Virus record (IMG/VR): IMGVR_UViG_3300035659_000088
Span: 1 to 26,557 of that record
DNA length: 26,557 bases
Strand: one strand, 5' to 3'
Source: a virus
Both the position numbers and the translations under genes were made by a program. This document shows positions 1 to 7,547 of this stretch, piece by piece; position 1 is the stretch's first letter, and each line of letters opens with the position of its first letter. The notes under the pieces were generated by a model, which did no database searches, was not told the origin of the DNA, and worked only from the letters and a program-made list of their open reading frames with translations.

Positions 1-24
1 GGAGAAGCCCACCGATGAAGATCG

Positions 25-453
25 CTACTGATTGTGGTAGTAACATGAGATTTTCCCTTCAGCTGGGGAATCAGTTGGTGTGCTGCTGTCCTTGGCATCC
101 GTCGTAGTCCCACAAGGATACACTACTGCGGGATCGTACGGAGGCCAGGTTGTGATCACATACGGAGGATTGCAAGACTCACACATCCGAACGGTAGGAG
201 CCCAGATCTTTCCACACTTAGGGCAAGCCCAACCGGTCGGGATTTGAACATCGGAATTAGGGACTACGTGGACGAAGTAGTTCTGGCGAGTGAACCCTGT
301 TCCCTCATTCATCGCCCATCCATCAGTCTTAGAACCTTCGCTCTGCTTATCAAACTGCCCCAGTGGACAATTCGCTTTGTGGTATCCCTTGATGAATCCT
401 CCATCCCCGAGATAATTGTTGCAGTAGGGGCAATATTTTGAATTCTTTTCCAC
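25..453 (-). CDS. Zinc-ribbon hypothetical protein next to a homing endonuclease
   Basis: The 142-residue protein has an N-terminal CPYC pair and a second CPKC...CESC set, which together look like a zinc ribbon. Its function is unknown. I chose the GTG start at 453 because GGAGG lies five bases upstream. An in-frame ATG at 465 lies inside the 3' end of the endonuclease gene and has no good ribosome-binding site. The ribosome-binding site, GTG and the YCxYCNN codons resemble a truncated copy at 1112-1168 on the other side of the endonuclease gene. The first codons may therefore have arrived with that element. The gene ends in TAG. Confidence 0.7.
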   Translation of the reverse strand: MEKNSKYCPYCNNYLGDGGFIKGYHKANCPLGQFDKQSEGSKTDGWAMNEGTGFTRQNYFVHVVPNSDVQIPTGWACPKCGKIWAPTVRMCESCNPPYVITTWPPYDPAVVYPCGTTTDAKDSSTPTDSPAEGKISCYYHNQ

Positions 454-454
454 T

Positions 455-1102
455 TCAACCTCCATTCACAAATTTAAGAATCTTCTTCTTCAGTTTTTCC
501 GGATTCTTCAATTCCCTACTCCAAATAAAAAGAGTCCGATATCCATACTTAGCAAAGTGTCTTGCTCGTGTTCTTGTATTCTCTCCCCTATGCCAATGTT
601 CTCCATTGAACTCTATCAATAGCATAGAACCATCAGTACTGACAAAGTCAGGACACTTGCCATCGACGAATAACTTTCCATTTCCTACATATTTGAACAA
701 CCTCAGAAATAGGGAATTGAGAATACTTAGAATTCTCAATTCCATTTTATTTGGACTCCTACGAAAAGCCAACCACATCTTCTTAGCAAACTCGGGATCC
801 TTCCACAACAGCTTCCAAGAATTGGAAATTTTTCTCTTGCGACTGATAGAATGGAGTTTTCCTTTGTGTGAATCAGATATCTTTTTTCTGTGGGCCGACG
901 AAAGGGAATTTCCATACATAGGATTATTTGGGCCCATCAACTTCAAGGCTATCTTCCTCCTATGGTCCAAAGAAAACTGTCTTCCTTGAAGAGCACGAGA
1001 TAATTTCTCCTTTGTCCTTAATGAAAGATGTTTCCCAAACATTGGATTGTTCTCACCTTTTATAGCATCAGAAATCCTTGTCCTATGTTCCAGCGAAAAC
1101 AT
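455..1102 (-). CDS. NUMOD3 / Vsr-like (EDxHD-type) homing endonuclease, copy 1
   Basis: A 215-residue protein. Residues 1-90 hold NUMOD3-type repeats (NNPMFGKH near 18-25, NNPMYG near 59-64, each followed by a basic KxxIS-like helix), which are DNA-contact modules of homing endonucleases. Residues 119-215 form a very-short-patch-repair-like nuclease domain: PDF (D152), IEFNG (E164) and HWH (H169/H171), then an FAKYGY...LFIW core. The layout recalls the EDxHD family of phage homing endonucleases such as I-Bth0305I. The last about 97 residues are roughly 85% identical by eye to the endonuclease at 21484-22275, while the NUMOD3 arrays differ. It probably cuts DNA lacking the element and drives its own spread. 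Its target gene is inferred from flanking repeats (see findings). No self-splicing intron fits in the flanks. Confidence 0.88.
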   Translation of the reverse strand: MFSLEHRTRISDAIKGENNPMFGKHLSLRTKEKLSRALQGRQFSLDHRRKIALKLMGPNNPMYGNSLSSAHRKKISDSHKGKLHSISRKRKISNSWKLLWKDPEFAKKMWLAFRRSPNKMELRILSILNSLFLRLFKYVGNGKLFVDGKCPDFVSTDGSMLLIEFNGEHWHRGENTRTRARHFAKYGYRTLFIWSRELKNPEKLKKKILKFVNGG

Positions 1103-1111
1103 CCTTACGAC

Positions 1112-1168
1112 CTATTTCTCAGCTGTGTTGTTGCAGTAAGAGCAATAGCCTTTCCCCGTCTTACTCAC
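1112..1168 (-). pseudogene. 5' relic of a zinc-ribbon gene, upstream of endonuclease copy 1
   Basis: An 18-codon open frame starts at a GTG that overlaps the TGA-type junction of the previous gene (GTGAGTAA) and has GGAGG five bases upstream. It encodes a GYCSYCNN segment and then stops at TAG. The ribosome-binding site, GTG start, TATTGC codons and TACTGCAACAA codons match the beginning of the zinc-ribbon gene at 25-453. I read it as the original 5' end of that gene, cut off by insertion of the endonuclease gene. It could still be translated as a short peptide. Its TAG is in frame with the endonuclease ATG, three codons ahead of it. Confidence 0.6.
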
Positions 1169-1466
1169 TTTTTCCTCCAATGCTCAATAGTGTTGACTTG
1201 ACCTTTTGGTATTCGATCAATGCGATCGACCCCTCAGGCCGAGGAGTTATAGCTATCCAACCATTCTTATCCAGGTGGTCATAGACGATCTGTGCATCAG
1301 ACAACGAATAAAAGACATCTGATACAGAGTAGTTGCTCTCTGATTTGAGACCATCCCGAGGATCGACATATTCGACATGGACACTGAGCACCCAGACGTT
1401 ATCCCCGTCCTTGAACTCTTCCTCAAGAGCAAACTCTCGTTGTGTGATCAGGTCAGGATAATCCAT
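1161..1466 (-). CDS. Hypothetical protein
   Basis: A 101-residue acidic protein with no recognised domain. The ATG directly follows the TAA-type stop of the upstream terminase gene (TTAAATGG), so the two are probably translationally coupled. Its 3' end overlaps the GTG of the zinc-ribbon relic by a GTGAGTAA junction. The predicted fold is mixed alpha/beta, judging from alternating hydrophobic stretches (WVLSVHVEYV). I cannot assign a function. Confidence 0.65.
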   Translation of the reverse strand: MDYPDLITQREFALEEEFKDGDNVWVLSVHVEYVDPRDGLKSESNYSVSDVFYSLSDAQIVYDHLDKNGWIAITPRPEGSIALIEYQKVKSTLLSIGGKSE

Positions 1467-3521
1467 TTAACCACCCATCCTTATAGATTTCGGGAATTTG
1501 CCGCGTCCAGAGCCACCAGACTTCCCCCCTCCACTCCCGACTGGGTTGGACGGGACAAAGGGAAAGGAGAATCCTGAACCAGCAGCGAACTCATCGAATG
1601 TGACTCCTGGTGATTGCCTCATCTGACCTGAGGAAGACAATGCCCTCCTCATGTTTCCGAATGTCTCCTGTGCAGCTGACCTGTTCATGTCCATTGCGAA
1701 GATCTCTTGCCCCATGGCACGGCCTTTGGGGACCTGAGAGAGGAATCGTTCCTTTGTCTTCAAGTCCCCGATCAGCCGTGCAACACCCGCCCAAGTGTCG
1801 GAGGCGTCTTGCTTCATCCCACTCCGTTTCCTGGGCTTCTCCTTACCACTGGGATTCCTCAGATACTTCAACTCATCGATGACGGGTCTGGCATCGTAGG
1901 ATTCGATCAGTCCGGTGTATACCAGGGACTTGAGGAAGTCGTAATCCTGGCAGGAGACGTTGTGCCGTTCAGCCTTGATCCCCAGCTTGACTAATCGTTC
2001 TACTCCAGTGGCCGAGTTCCAGTGGTCAAAGGCAACGTACCTGACGGGAAGGATCTTGGCCAATTGGACAATGATATCTTCCAAGTTCAGAAGTGAGACC
2101 TGGAGTCCTGTCCTCCGATCTGGCTCCCAAATGATCGTCACATCGACGATGAGCTTAGCTCGCCTGATCCTTACCGCGTTCTCTATCCCATCGACTTCCT
2201 CGATGTGAGCAAGAGTCATTGCTGCGTTGCACTGAATCTCACCACCATCAGCGTGGATGAAATAGGAAGTCTTTGGGTTGATCATCTCTGATCGGATCAG
2301 AGTGATCTCTTTCCCGATGTACTTGATGACCTTCCCTGAGGAGTCCGGGTAGCTTACGAAAGTGCTCTTGACTTCTAGGAGAGCTCTCCGGTCGGGGACA
2401 ATGCAACCATCCAACCGGTCAGGGTATTCGAAGTAAGGGTCCTCAGCCTTAGGAGGATCACAGAGGTATTTGCAAACTGCATCGGAGATCCCCATCGGGC
2501 TGTTGAAGTCATCGAAGTACTCGATCGGGATCTCGAGTGAAATCCCCTTGTGATCGAAGATGAAGACTTCGCCAGAATAGCAGATCGTCTCATTGCCCTT
2601 GGTGAAAGGCTTCCACTCCCACGGGTAAGCGAAATCTCGGTAGACTCTCTTGTTACCTTCTACCGATTCGTAGAGGGTGAGTGTGAAGTCCTTCTCCTGC
2701 CGAGGGAAGGACATGACGATGCCCTTCCAATGTGGAAATCGTGAGGAGGCTGAAGTCCTGAGCGTCGAATAGATACGATCTGCATTCTCTTGCTCGTTCT
2801 CAGACCTAAACGCCGAAGCTTCATCCATCACCCAGAAGACGATGTTCAATCCTTCCCACCGCTCGTTCATGGAGTGGCGGGATACGATCCTTATCCCATG
2901 AGGAAAGACGATCTTGTCGGCAGTGATCTTGACCACGTCCTTGAAACGATCGAACCCTGGAGGAGGGTTCTGTGGCCGTGAGATCACCCGGTCTGACTCC
3001 ATGATGACATATCGATTCTTGAGCCACCGCCAGCTGAGAACCAGGGACTTCAGCTTCTCGAAGTATACGTCCTGGGCCTGCTGCTGGTTGGAAGCTACGT
3101 TCACAAAGTCCAACTTCTCATGAGGGAGCTGGCGGCAGAGCCTCTGGGGATTCTTGTTGCAGAGGAGGACATGGACAACTGCACAAGCCATGAGGGTCCC
3201 TACGGTATCCTTCCCTCCTCCTTTGCCTACGACGAAGACCCCCATGTTCGCCAGAGCGGGGTCTGTGAACGTCTTCGTCGGGTCTTTCCCCAGGAGTGCT
3301 TCAGCTGCCTGGTACTGCCGCTCGGTCAAAGGTGGGAGTCCCATGTGGTCATAGGACTCGACCAATGTCCTGAAGTCTACAGGGACCTCTCCCCAGTCTC
3401 GAGCGAGGTCATCGTCTACATCATTGAAGAATGAATCCAGATCGGAGGGGAGATCTTTGACGCCAACATTTGAGCCTTCCAGGAATTTCTTCTGGAAGGC
3501 AATGCGTTTGCCTTGGGACAT
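1467..3521 (-). CDS. terL: Terminase large subunit (DNA packaging ATPase/nuclease)
   Basis: A 684-residue packaging motor. The N-terminal ATPase domain has a Walker A variant VGKGGGKD at about 98-105 and a Walker B with catalytic acidic pair IVFWVMDEAS at about 227-236. The C-terminal RNase-H-like nuclease domain has the expected three acidic clusters: HADGG (D425), AFDHWNS (D499) and QDASDTW (D572/D575). The family cuts concatemeric DNA and pumps it into the prohead. The protein is longer than many TerLs, with a Gly/Ser-rich C-terminal tail. A KAEDPYFEYPDRLD segment at 358-371 recurs almost identically in the small gene at 19327-19593. The start has only a weak ribosome-binding site. The gene lies close upstream of the first homing endonuclease, and TerL is a common target neighbourhood for such elements. 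Confidence 0.9.
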   Translation of the reverse strand: MSQGKRIAFQKKFLEGSNVGVKDLPSDLDSFFNDVDDDLARDWGEVPVDFRTLVESYDHMGLPPLTERQYQAAEALLGKDPTKTFTDPALANMGVFVVGKGGGKDTVGTLMACAVVHVLLCNKNPQRLCRQLPHEKLDFVNVASNQQQAQDVYFEKLKSLVLSWRWLKNRYVIMESDRVISRPQNPPPGFDRFKDVVKITADKIVFPHGIRIVSRHSMNERWEGLNIVFWVMDEASAFRSENEQENADRIYSTLRTSASSRFPHWKGIVMSFPRQEKDFTLTLYESVEGNKRVYRDFAYPWEWKPFTKGNETICYSGEVFIFDHKGISLEIPIEYFDDFNSPMGISDAVCKYLCDPPKAEDPYFEYPDRLDGCIVPDRRALLEVKSTFVSYPDSSGKVIKYIGKEITLIRSEMINPKTSYFIHADGGEIQCNAAMTLAHIEEVDGIENAVRIRRAKLIVDVTIIWEPDRRTGLQVSLLNLEDIIVQLAKILPVRYVAFDHWNSATGVERLVKLGIKAERHNVSCQDYDFLKSLVYTGLIESYDARPVIDELKYLRNPSGKEKPRKRSGMKQDASDTWAGVARLIGDLKTKERFLSQVPKGRAMGQEIFAMDMNRSAAQETFGNMRRALSSSGQMRQSPGVTFDEFAAGSGFSFPFVPSNPVGSGGGKSGGSGRGKFPKSIRMGG

Positions 3522-3532
3522 AAATCAATCAG

Positions 3533-4213
3533 CTAGTCTTTCTTGGAAGCTGAGGAAGGAGGTCCCATCCTCTCGGCTGGACCATGGCCCGGCTCACCGG
3601 GGCCAACCTCTTTTGCCACAGGGATATACAGCCCGATGTAACGCTCCAAGGTCTCCAGAGCCATGTCCGCTGACTCCTTCGCATCTTGGACCAACTTCTG
3701 GATCTCTTTGATATCCCCATCGGAGACTTCCCAAGTCTTACCCTTCTCCTTCCCAGGCTTCTCGAACAACTCCCAGGCCTCGGAAGCGGACGATGTGAGT
3801 TCATCCAAGGCCATCTCGATGTCACCGAGGTACTCTTCCTTCTCACCCCCTGGGTCCTCAGCCTTCTTCTTCAAGGAAGCTGTGACCCCTTCCTCCGGAG
3901 GAGCCTCAGTGAAGTTACCCTGGTACTCCATGACCGTTCGAGAACACTTCTCAGCAGTGTCCTTCAGATCCTCGAGGCCCTTGAGGATACTCTCTAAGTC
4001 TTCTTTCCCCCGGGGAGCAGCCTCGAACGTGTCGAACAAATGGGTGGCTTCCTCCTTCAACATCTCGAGTCCCGCTTCTACACCACCCAGACCTTCTTCC
4101 TGTTCGTCCTCGACAGATTGCTCCCCTACTCCAGGAACAGTCTCTGGCCCTTGCTCATCCCCTACCGGAATCTCTGGAGCAGCTAACCTGACCATCTTCT
4201 CAGTGAGTGGCAT
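3533..4213 (-). CDS. Acidic coiled-coil protein, unknown function
   Basis: A highly acidic, Glu/Lys-rich protein of 226 residues, predicted by eye to be mostly helical with coiled-coil stretches (residues about 40-110 and 120-200) and low-complexity ends rich in Pro, Gly and Glu. I prefer the second ATG (4213) because AAGGAG lies seven bases upstream, while the ATG at 4219 is too close to it. The gene ends just before the terminase gene. A packaging accessory or scaffold-like role is possible from position and composition, but nothing in the sequence proves it. Confidence 0.65.
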   Translation of the reverse strand: MPLTEKMVRLAAPEIPVGDEQGPETVPGVGEQSVEDEQEEGLGGVEAGLEMLKEEATHLFDTFEAAPRGKEDLESILKGLEDLKDTAEKCSRTVMEYQGNFTEAPPEEGVTASLKKKAEDPGGEKEEYLGDIEMALDELTSSASEAWELFEKPGKEKGKTWEVSDGDIKEIQKLVQDAKESADMALETLERYIGLYIPVAKEVGPGEPGHGPAERMGPPSSASKKD

Positions 4214-4225
4214 CTTCATTCTCCT

Positions 4226-4624
4226 TCATGGATTTGCAGATTCAACAAGTTGAGGTGGTGATTGATCTATCTTTTCATTCTCACCCCCAATCTCTTCATC
4301 TACCACAGGTCCAGGAGCGGTAGTTGGTCCGTCTTGTGGATGATCAGTCAATGAAGGTCCTTTGTAAGCTCCCCTAGCTTCCACGACTTCGGGAGGCGAG
4401 GGAGGAGGTTCTTGTATCTTCATGGGAACACAGGGGCAGACGAGAACCTCCCCGGTGTGAACGTACCGTCCGGTGTATCCCCGGCCGAAGCATTTCTTGC
4501 AGTTCTTCTTGGCGGCAGATAGGTCCCAAGCTCCAAGCTTGTTGTTGATAACCACTCTCCCACCGCCTAGGTACTGAACCGCGGGGCTCTCAGGCGGGAA
4601 TCCCATTGTCGGCCTGTGTGACAT
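4226..4624 (-). CDS. Small Cys-motif protein with proline-rich tail
   Basis: A 132-residue protein. A CKKCFGRGYTG motif followed by CPC resembles half of a DnaJ-type CxxCxGxG zinc centre (residues about 42-66). The C-terminal half is Pro/Glu-rich and probably disordered. It overlaps the end of the upstream gene by about 35 bases. An alternative ATG seven codons in (4606) would reduce the overlap. The function is unknown; it belongs to a run of small zinc-binding proteins in this operon. Confidence 0.6.
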   Translation of the reverse strand: MSHRPTMGFPPESPAVQYLGGGRVVINNKLGAWDLSAAKKNCKKCFGRGYTGRYVHTGEVLVCPCVPMKIQEPPPSPPEVVEARGAYKGPSLTDHPQDGPTTAPGPVVDEEIGGENEKIDQSPPQLVESANP

Positions 4625-4844
4625 AGATCATCTTGGAACGGTCAATCGTTCCATCTTCTAAGACTGGATAGACGTGATGACAGCTGAAACATATCTCTCC
4701 GAGTTTCTTCTTGTCCTTCCCCAACCCTTTGTAGAGTGGGTAGAAGTCTCGATTCTTGAGACAATGCTTGCAGTGAAAACCTATCCGGACCTCACTTGAC
4801 TTCTTTTCTTCTTTCTTCTTGACTGGCATCAGGAGACGCACCAT
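4590..4844 (-). CDS. Small zinc-ribbon protein
   Basis: An 84-residue protein with a Lys-rich N-terminus and CKHC...CFSCHH pairs that form a likely zinc ribbon (residues about 24-57). GGAGGG lies nine bases before the ATG at 4844, which supports this start even though it overlaps the upstream gene by 53 bases. An internal ATG at 4829 is the alternative. No specific function can be read from the sequence. Confidence 0.6.
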   Translation of the reverse strand: MVRLLMPVKKKEEKKSSEVRIGFHCKHCLKNRDFYPLYKGLGKDKKKLGEICFSCHHVYPVLEDGTIDRSKMIYVTQADNGIPA

Positions 4845-5328
4845 GGATATTACCCTCCGTCTTTCGGAAATGTTTCAACAACCAATCCACTACCTTCTGA
4901 GGAATGCTTTCACCAAACACGAATGATCCGCAGACAGACTCTCCGTTGCAGAGTCCTGCGTAAGAAACCATCCCGGACTTGTTCAAGTCGATTGAGAAGA
5001 CTCCATTGGTCAGACTATCCCACTCGAGCCTGGGGTCTCCCGTGTAGGGATCCCCATGGATCTCAGGTTGGATAAGTCCTTCTGGCAATGAAGCAATAAA
5101 CGAATCTATGCTGATAGGAGGTCTGTAACCCATGATGTCCTCCAAGAGTCCTTGTGTTCTAACTTTGTCAGCTACGTCTTCCTCTTCTTCGTAGCCACAG
5201 CTGAAACAGATACGGTCCTCTGTAGCATACATGAGCTCACCAGTTGCCATGTTGATGCCCCAGACCGATCCCATAGAAAGGTATTCATTGCAGATGGGAC
5301 AACGTCTGTTCCAACCTTCATCACTCAC
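4792..5328 (-). CDS. Zinc-ribbon hypothetical protein
   Basis: A 178-residue protein starting at GTG in a GTGAGTGATG junction that overlaps the upstream stop codon. The N-terminus carries CPIC (about 10-13) and CFSC (about 41-44), a typical four-cysteine zinc ribbon. A central stretch of beta-like sequence follows, with CNGESVCGSFVFGES, and a short helical tail. The function is unknown. Tight overlaps on both sides mark it as part of one operon. Confidence 0.68.
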   Translation of the reverse strand: MSDEGWNRRCPICNEYLSMGSVWGINMATGELMYATEDRICFSCGYEEEEDVADKVRTQGLLEDIMGYRPPISIDSFIASLPEGLIQPEIHGDPYTGDPRLEWDSLTNGVFSIDLNKSGMVSYAGLCNGESVCGSFVFGESIPQKVVDWLLKHFRKTEGNIHGASPDASQEERRKEVK

Positions 5329-5600
5329 TTCTTCTGGCCCAGAAAATGGTCTTCCCTGAATCCTTTCATTGAGTTCTGAATGTATTCGAACTCTTTCATC
5401 AAGGGAAAGATGTTGAGCAAAGGAGAAGGACCGAAGTAGGGGAGTTGTTCCTTCTCCTTATGAATAGAGAAATGACGGAGCCTTGCTCCTTTGTAGAGTC
5501 GATGAACACCAGACCTATCCACAGTGTGGAGATCAATCCCCTCCCACCACATCCTGACCATCTCGTAGTGTACTGTCTGATCAGGAATGAGGATTGTCAT
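5325..5600 (-). CDS. Hypothetical protein
   Basis: A 91-residue protein with many aromatic and basic residues. Its ATG overlaps the upstream stop (ATGA) and its own stop overlaps the next gene, which supports translation as part of the operon. No domain was recognised. Confidence 0.6.
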   Translation of the reverse strand: MTILIPDQTVHYEMVRMWWEGIDLHTVDRSGVHRLYKGARLRHFSIHKEKEQLPYFGPSPLLNIFPLMKEFEYIQNSMKGFREDHFLGQKK

Positions 5601-5800
5601 CGGACCTCAGCCTTCGTGATGAACTCATACTTCATGTTGATCTTGTCCACTGGAGCAGGAGGGACGATGTTCCAAGTTATGAAAGCCGTGCCCTGATCGT
5701 TGACAGAAATAACTTCATCGACCTTGGAAGCCAAAAGCAATCCTGATCGGACCAAGTACTTCCCGTGTTCCTCAAGCCATTGAGAAAAAAGAATAGTCAT
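5597..5800 (-). CDS. Hypothetical protein
   Basis: A 67-residue protein with no recognised domain, starting in a TGATG overlap with the upstream gene. The middle (INMKYEF, TAFITWNIVPP) suggests a small beta-rich fold. The gene is supported mainly by the overlapping start and stop signals on both sides. Confidence 0.58.
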   Translation of the reverse strand: MTILFSQWLEEHGKYLVRSGLLLASKVDEVISVNDQGTAFITWNIVPPAPVDKINMKYEFITKAEVR

Positions 5801-6654
5801 CAGCTGAGAGCCTCCTTCATCTTCCGTGTAGAAGTGATGGCTCGTTCTACAACCTCAGCATGCTTCGTTTCCTGATACACCAAGATCCTCTGCTTGAACT
5901 CTTTCTTGGCGACTTCCTTGTCCTCCTTAGCGATCTTCGAATAGAGGACTTCGATAGCAATCTGAGCAACCTCTCCCGTGATCGATGTGTAGAGCTCGGT
6001 CAGGTCTTGACCCCGAGTCCGCTTCCAAAGAGAATCCTTGATCTGCCTGATCTGATCGAAGACATCGACTAACCGGTCCACTGAGGTATAAGTCTTAGCA
6101 GTCCGTATCTCAGTCAGGAGAATCCCACCGATCTCTTCCAAGTGATGGAGAAGTTGGGTGAGGTAGTCGACATCAGTTGCTGTACCAGACTTGATCAGCT
6201 CCTCGATGTGGTCCAGGATGCCATCCTTCTTCTCTGTAGCAACCTTGAGCTCTGACATCCTCCTTGACTTGACTTCTGGGTCCATAGAAGAGTAATACCG
6301 TTTCTTGTAGTCCAGTAAGCAGGATCGTGAGACGTTGAATCCGTGTTGCTCAATCAGGAGTCTCCTGATGCCCTCCACGGAGACCTTTAGAAATCCTACC
6401 TCCTGCTTCATGAGGAGATCGTCCACTACAGCTCGGAGGGGAGAGTTCATTATCTTCCCCGAGGGGACCTTAGCCCCTTTGACCTTCTTAGAGAGAGCAG
6501 CCATCTTCCCTGCGAACTTCGAGGAGAGAGATCGTTTCTCTTTCCTTGTGAGCATTGGAGCCCCGACCTTACGGGGAGGCTTCTTTTCTAAGAGTTTGTC
6601 TGTGTTACCTAATTCGTTGTCAACCATGAAGTTAGACGAATTGTACCTTTTCAT
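5800..6654 (-). CDS. Helical DNA-binding-like protein; possible small terminase subunit
   Basis: A 284-residue basic, mostly helical protein. Around residues 90-115 the pattern VEGIRRLLIEQHGFNVSRSC looks like a helix-turn-helix, followed by a long helical and possibly coiled-coil region. The Lys/Arg-rich N-terminus is probably flexible. Small terminase subunits combine an N-terminal DNA-binding helix-turn-helix with a helical oligomerisation core and often lie upstream of terL. The position fits, but there are several genes between. This assignment is inference only. The ribosome-binding site is weak. Confidence 0.6.
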   Translation of the reverse strand: MKRYNSSNFMVDNELGNTDKLLEKKPPRKVGAPMLTRKEKRSLSSKFAGKMAALSKKVKGAKVPSGKIMNSPLRAVVDDLLMKQEVGFLKVSVEGIRRLLIEQHGFNVSRSCLLDYKKRYYSSMDPEVKSRRMSELKVATEKKDGILDHIEELIKSGTATDVDYLTQLLHHLEEIGGILLTEIRTAKTYTSVDRLVDVFDQIRQIKDSLWKRTRGQDLTELYTSITGEVAQIAIEVLYSKIAKEDKEVAKKEFKQRILVYQETKHAEVVERAITSTRKMKEALS

Positions 6655-6672
6655 TTAGAAGAATGGTTAAGA

Positions 6673-6855
6673 CTAATGCTCATCTCTTTTTCTCTTGAGC
6701 AATTCAATAGCTTTCTTAGTCCCGTAGATCACCCCTGAAACATAGTTCTCAAACTTCTTGTCTCGTCGCTTCTTCTTGATGTTCTTGTTCAGTGTTCTCA
6801 CCAAGAAGTCTAACTCGGCTTTCAAGTCTTTCTTTACATTGGGAATGGTTCTCAT
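6673..6855 (-). CDS. Small basic helical protein
   Basis: A 60-residue Lys/Arg-rich helical protein. Its ATG overlaps the stop of the upstream gene (ATGA), which supports both genes. No family was recognised; the strong positive charge would allow nucleic-acid binding. Confidence 0.58.
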   Translation of the reverse strand: MRTIPNVKKDLKAELDFLVRTLNKNIKKKRRDKKFENYVSGVIYGTKKAIELLKRKRDEH

Positions 6856-7061
6856 CCCAGAATCCCTCTTGCTTTATTCCTGGGACATTGCTTTCCTTGA
6901 TAGTCATGTAGCCAACTTTCGCAAGCTGAACAGTGCTCTGGGTTCGGAGACATCTGGTAGTTTGATTTCTCAAGGATTGGACAAGGGAGTATCATACCAG
7001 AACCTCTTCCTGCTCCAATGAGTTTTTCTTCCTCAGGAACTTCTGTTAGTTTCCCACTCAT
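6852..7061 (-). CDS. Small Cys-containing hypothetical protein
   Basis: A 69-residue protein with a CxxC pair (CSAC), a further Cys before it (ILPCP) and one near the end (KQCP), so it may bind a metal. AAAGGAG precedes the start at 7061 at a suitable distance, and the stop overlaps the next start. An overlapping frame at 6749-6973 is less likely because it lacks these signals. Confidence 0.6.
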   Translation of the reverse strand: MSGKLTEVPEEEKLIGAGRGSGMILPCPILEKSNYQMSPNPEHCSACESWLHDYQGKQCPRNKARGILG

Positions 7062-7073
7062 TCATCTTCTCCT

Positions 7074-7529
7074 TTAGAATGGCCAGAACAAGTGTCTCTT
7101 CTCTTTCTTCTCCAAACCCTTCTTGATCACATCGAGAAGCTCTTTCTTCCGTTCTACTTCCTGTTCTGTATCTCCATATCCAGAAGGGCAAGCTAGAAAC
7201 TCTTTTGCAGCATCAAAGTCACGTTCTAAAACCTCGTGGAGTTCACTCATCGGGAGTTGAGAGGTTCGGAGTAAGTTCACCAACTTAGGAGTAAAGTCTA
7301 CAACAGGAGATCCTGAGAATCCTGAACGTCCATAATAAGAAGGATATGAGTCTCCTTTTCCCCATTTCCCTAAGTAGCTTGGACTGCTGTCTGGTCCTCC
7401 TACGAAGACTGTATTGCAGTACTCACAAGTCCAAGGAGGACTCTCCTTAGCCTCTAGAGCAGCTCCACAGTAGGTGCACCTCAGAGCAACGATCGGTGTT
7501 GAATGTGGAGAAATGAACTCACTCACCAC
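7074..7529 (-). CDS. Zinc-ribbon hypothetical protein
   Basis: A 151-residue protein with GTG start and an excellent AAGGAGG site. CTYC (about 18-21) and CEYC (about 34-37) form a classic N-terminal zinc ribbon. A Gly/Ser/Tyr-rich linker and a charged helical C-terminal third follow. The function is unknown; it resembles small metal-binding phage proteins in overall design. Confidence 0.68.
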   Translation of the reverse strand: MVSEFISPHSTPIVALRCTYCGAALEAKESPPWTCEYCNTVFVGGPDSSPSYLGKWGKGDSYPSYYGRSGFSGSPVVDFTPKLVNLLRTSQLPMSELHEVLERDFDAAKEFLACPSGYGDTEQEVERKKELLDVIKKGLEKKEKRHLFWPF

Positions 7530-7547
7530 TTTACACCTCCTTGAATG

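Noticed and set aside
438-989. Plus-strand open frame opposite endonuclease copy 1 (and a similar one at 21479-21796)
   Set aside because: These are antisense shadows of the two endonuclease genes; they lack ribosome-binding sites and resemble each other only because the sense genes do.
1112-1114. Reassigned TAG (amber recoding) as in some crAss-like phages
   Set aside because: Several genes end properly at TAG beside well-placed next starts (for example 22599-22778 followed by the gene at 22588, and TAG ends near 3533 and 14881), so the standard code fits.
455-1168. Group I intron carrying endonuclease copy 1 within the zinc-ribbon gene
   Set aside because: The endonuclease frame fills almost all of the space between the two gene fragments, which leaves no room for an intron catalytic core, and both fragments repeat the same codons where exons should abut.
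3120-3434. Plus-strand frame within the terminase gene
   Set aside because: It is the reverse reading of conserved TerL ATPase motifs and has no independent support.
6749-6973. Alternative minus-strand frame overlapping 6673-6855 and 6852-7061
   Set aside because: The two other genes are joined by an ATGA overlap and one has a strong ribosome-binding site; this frame has neither.
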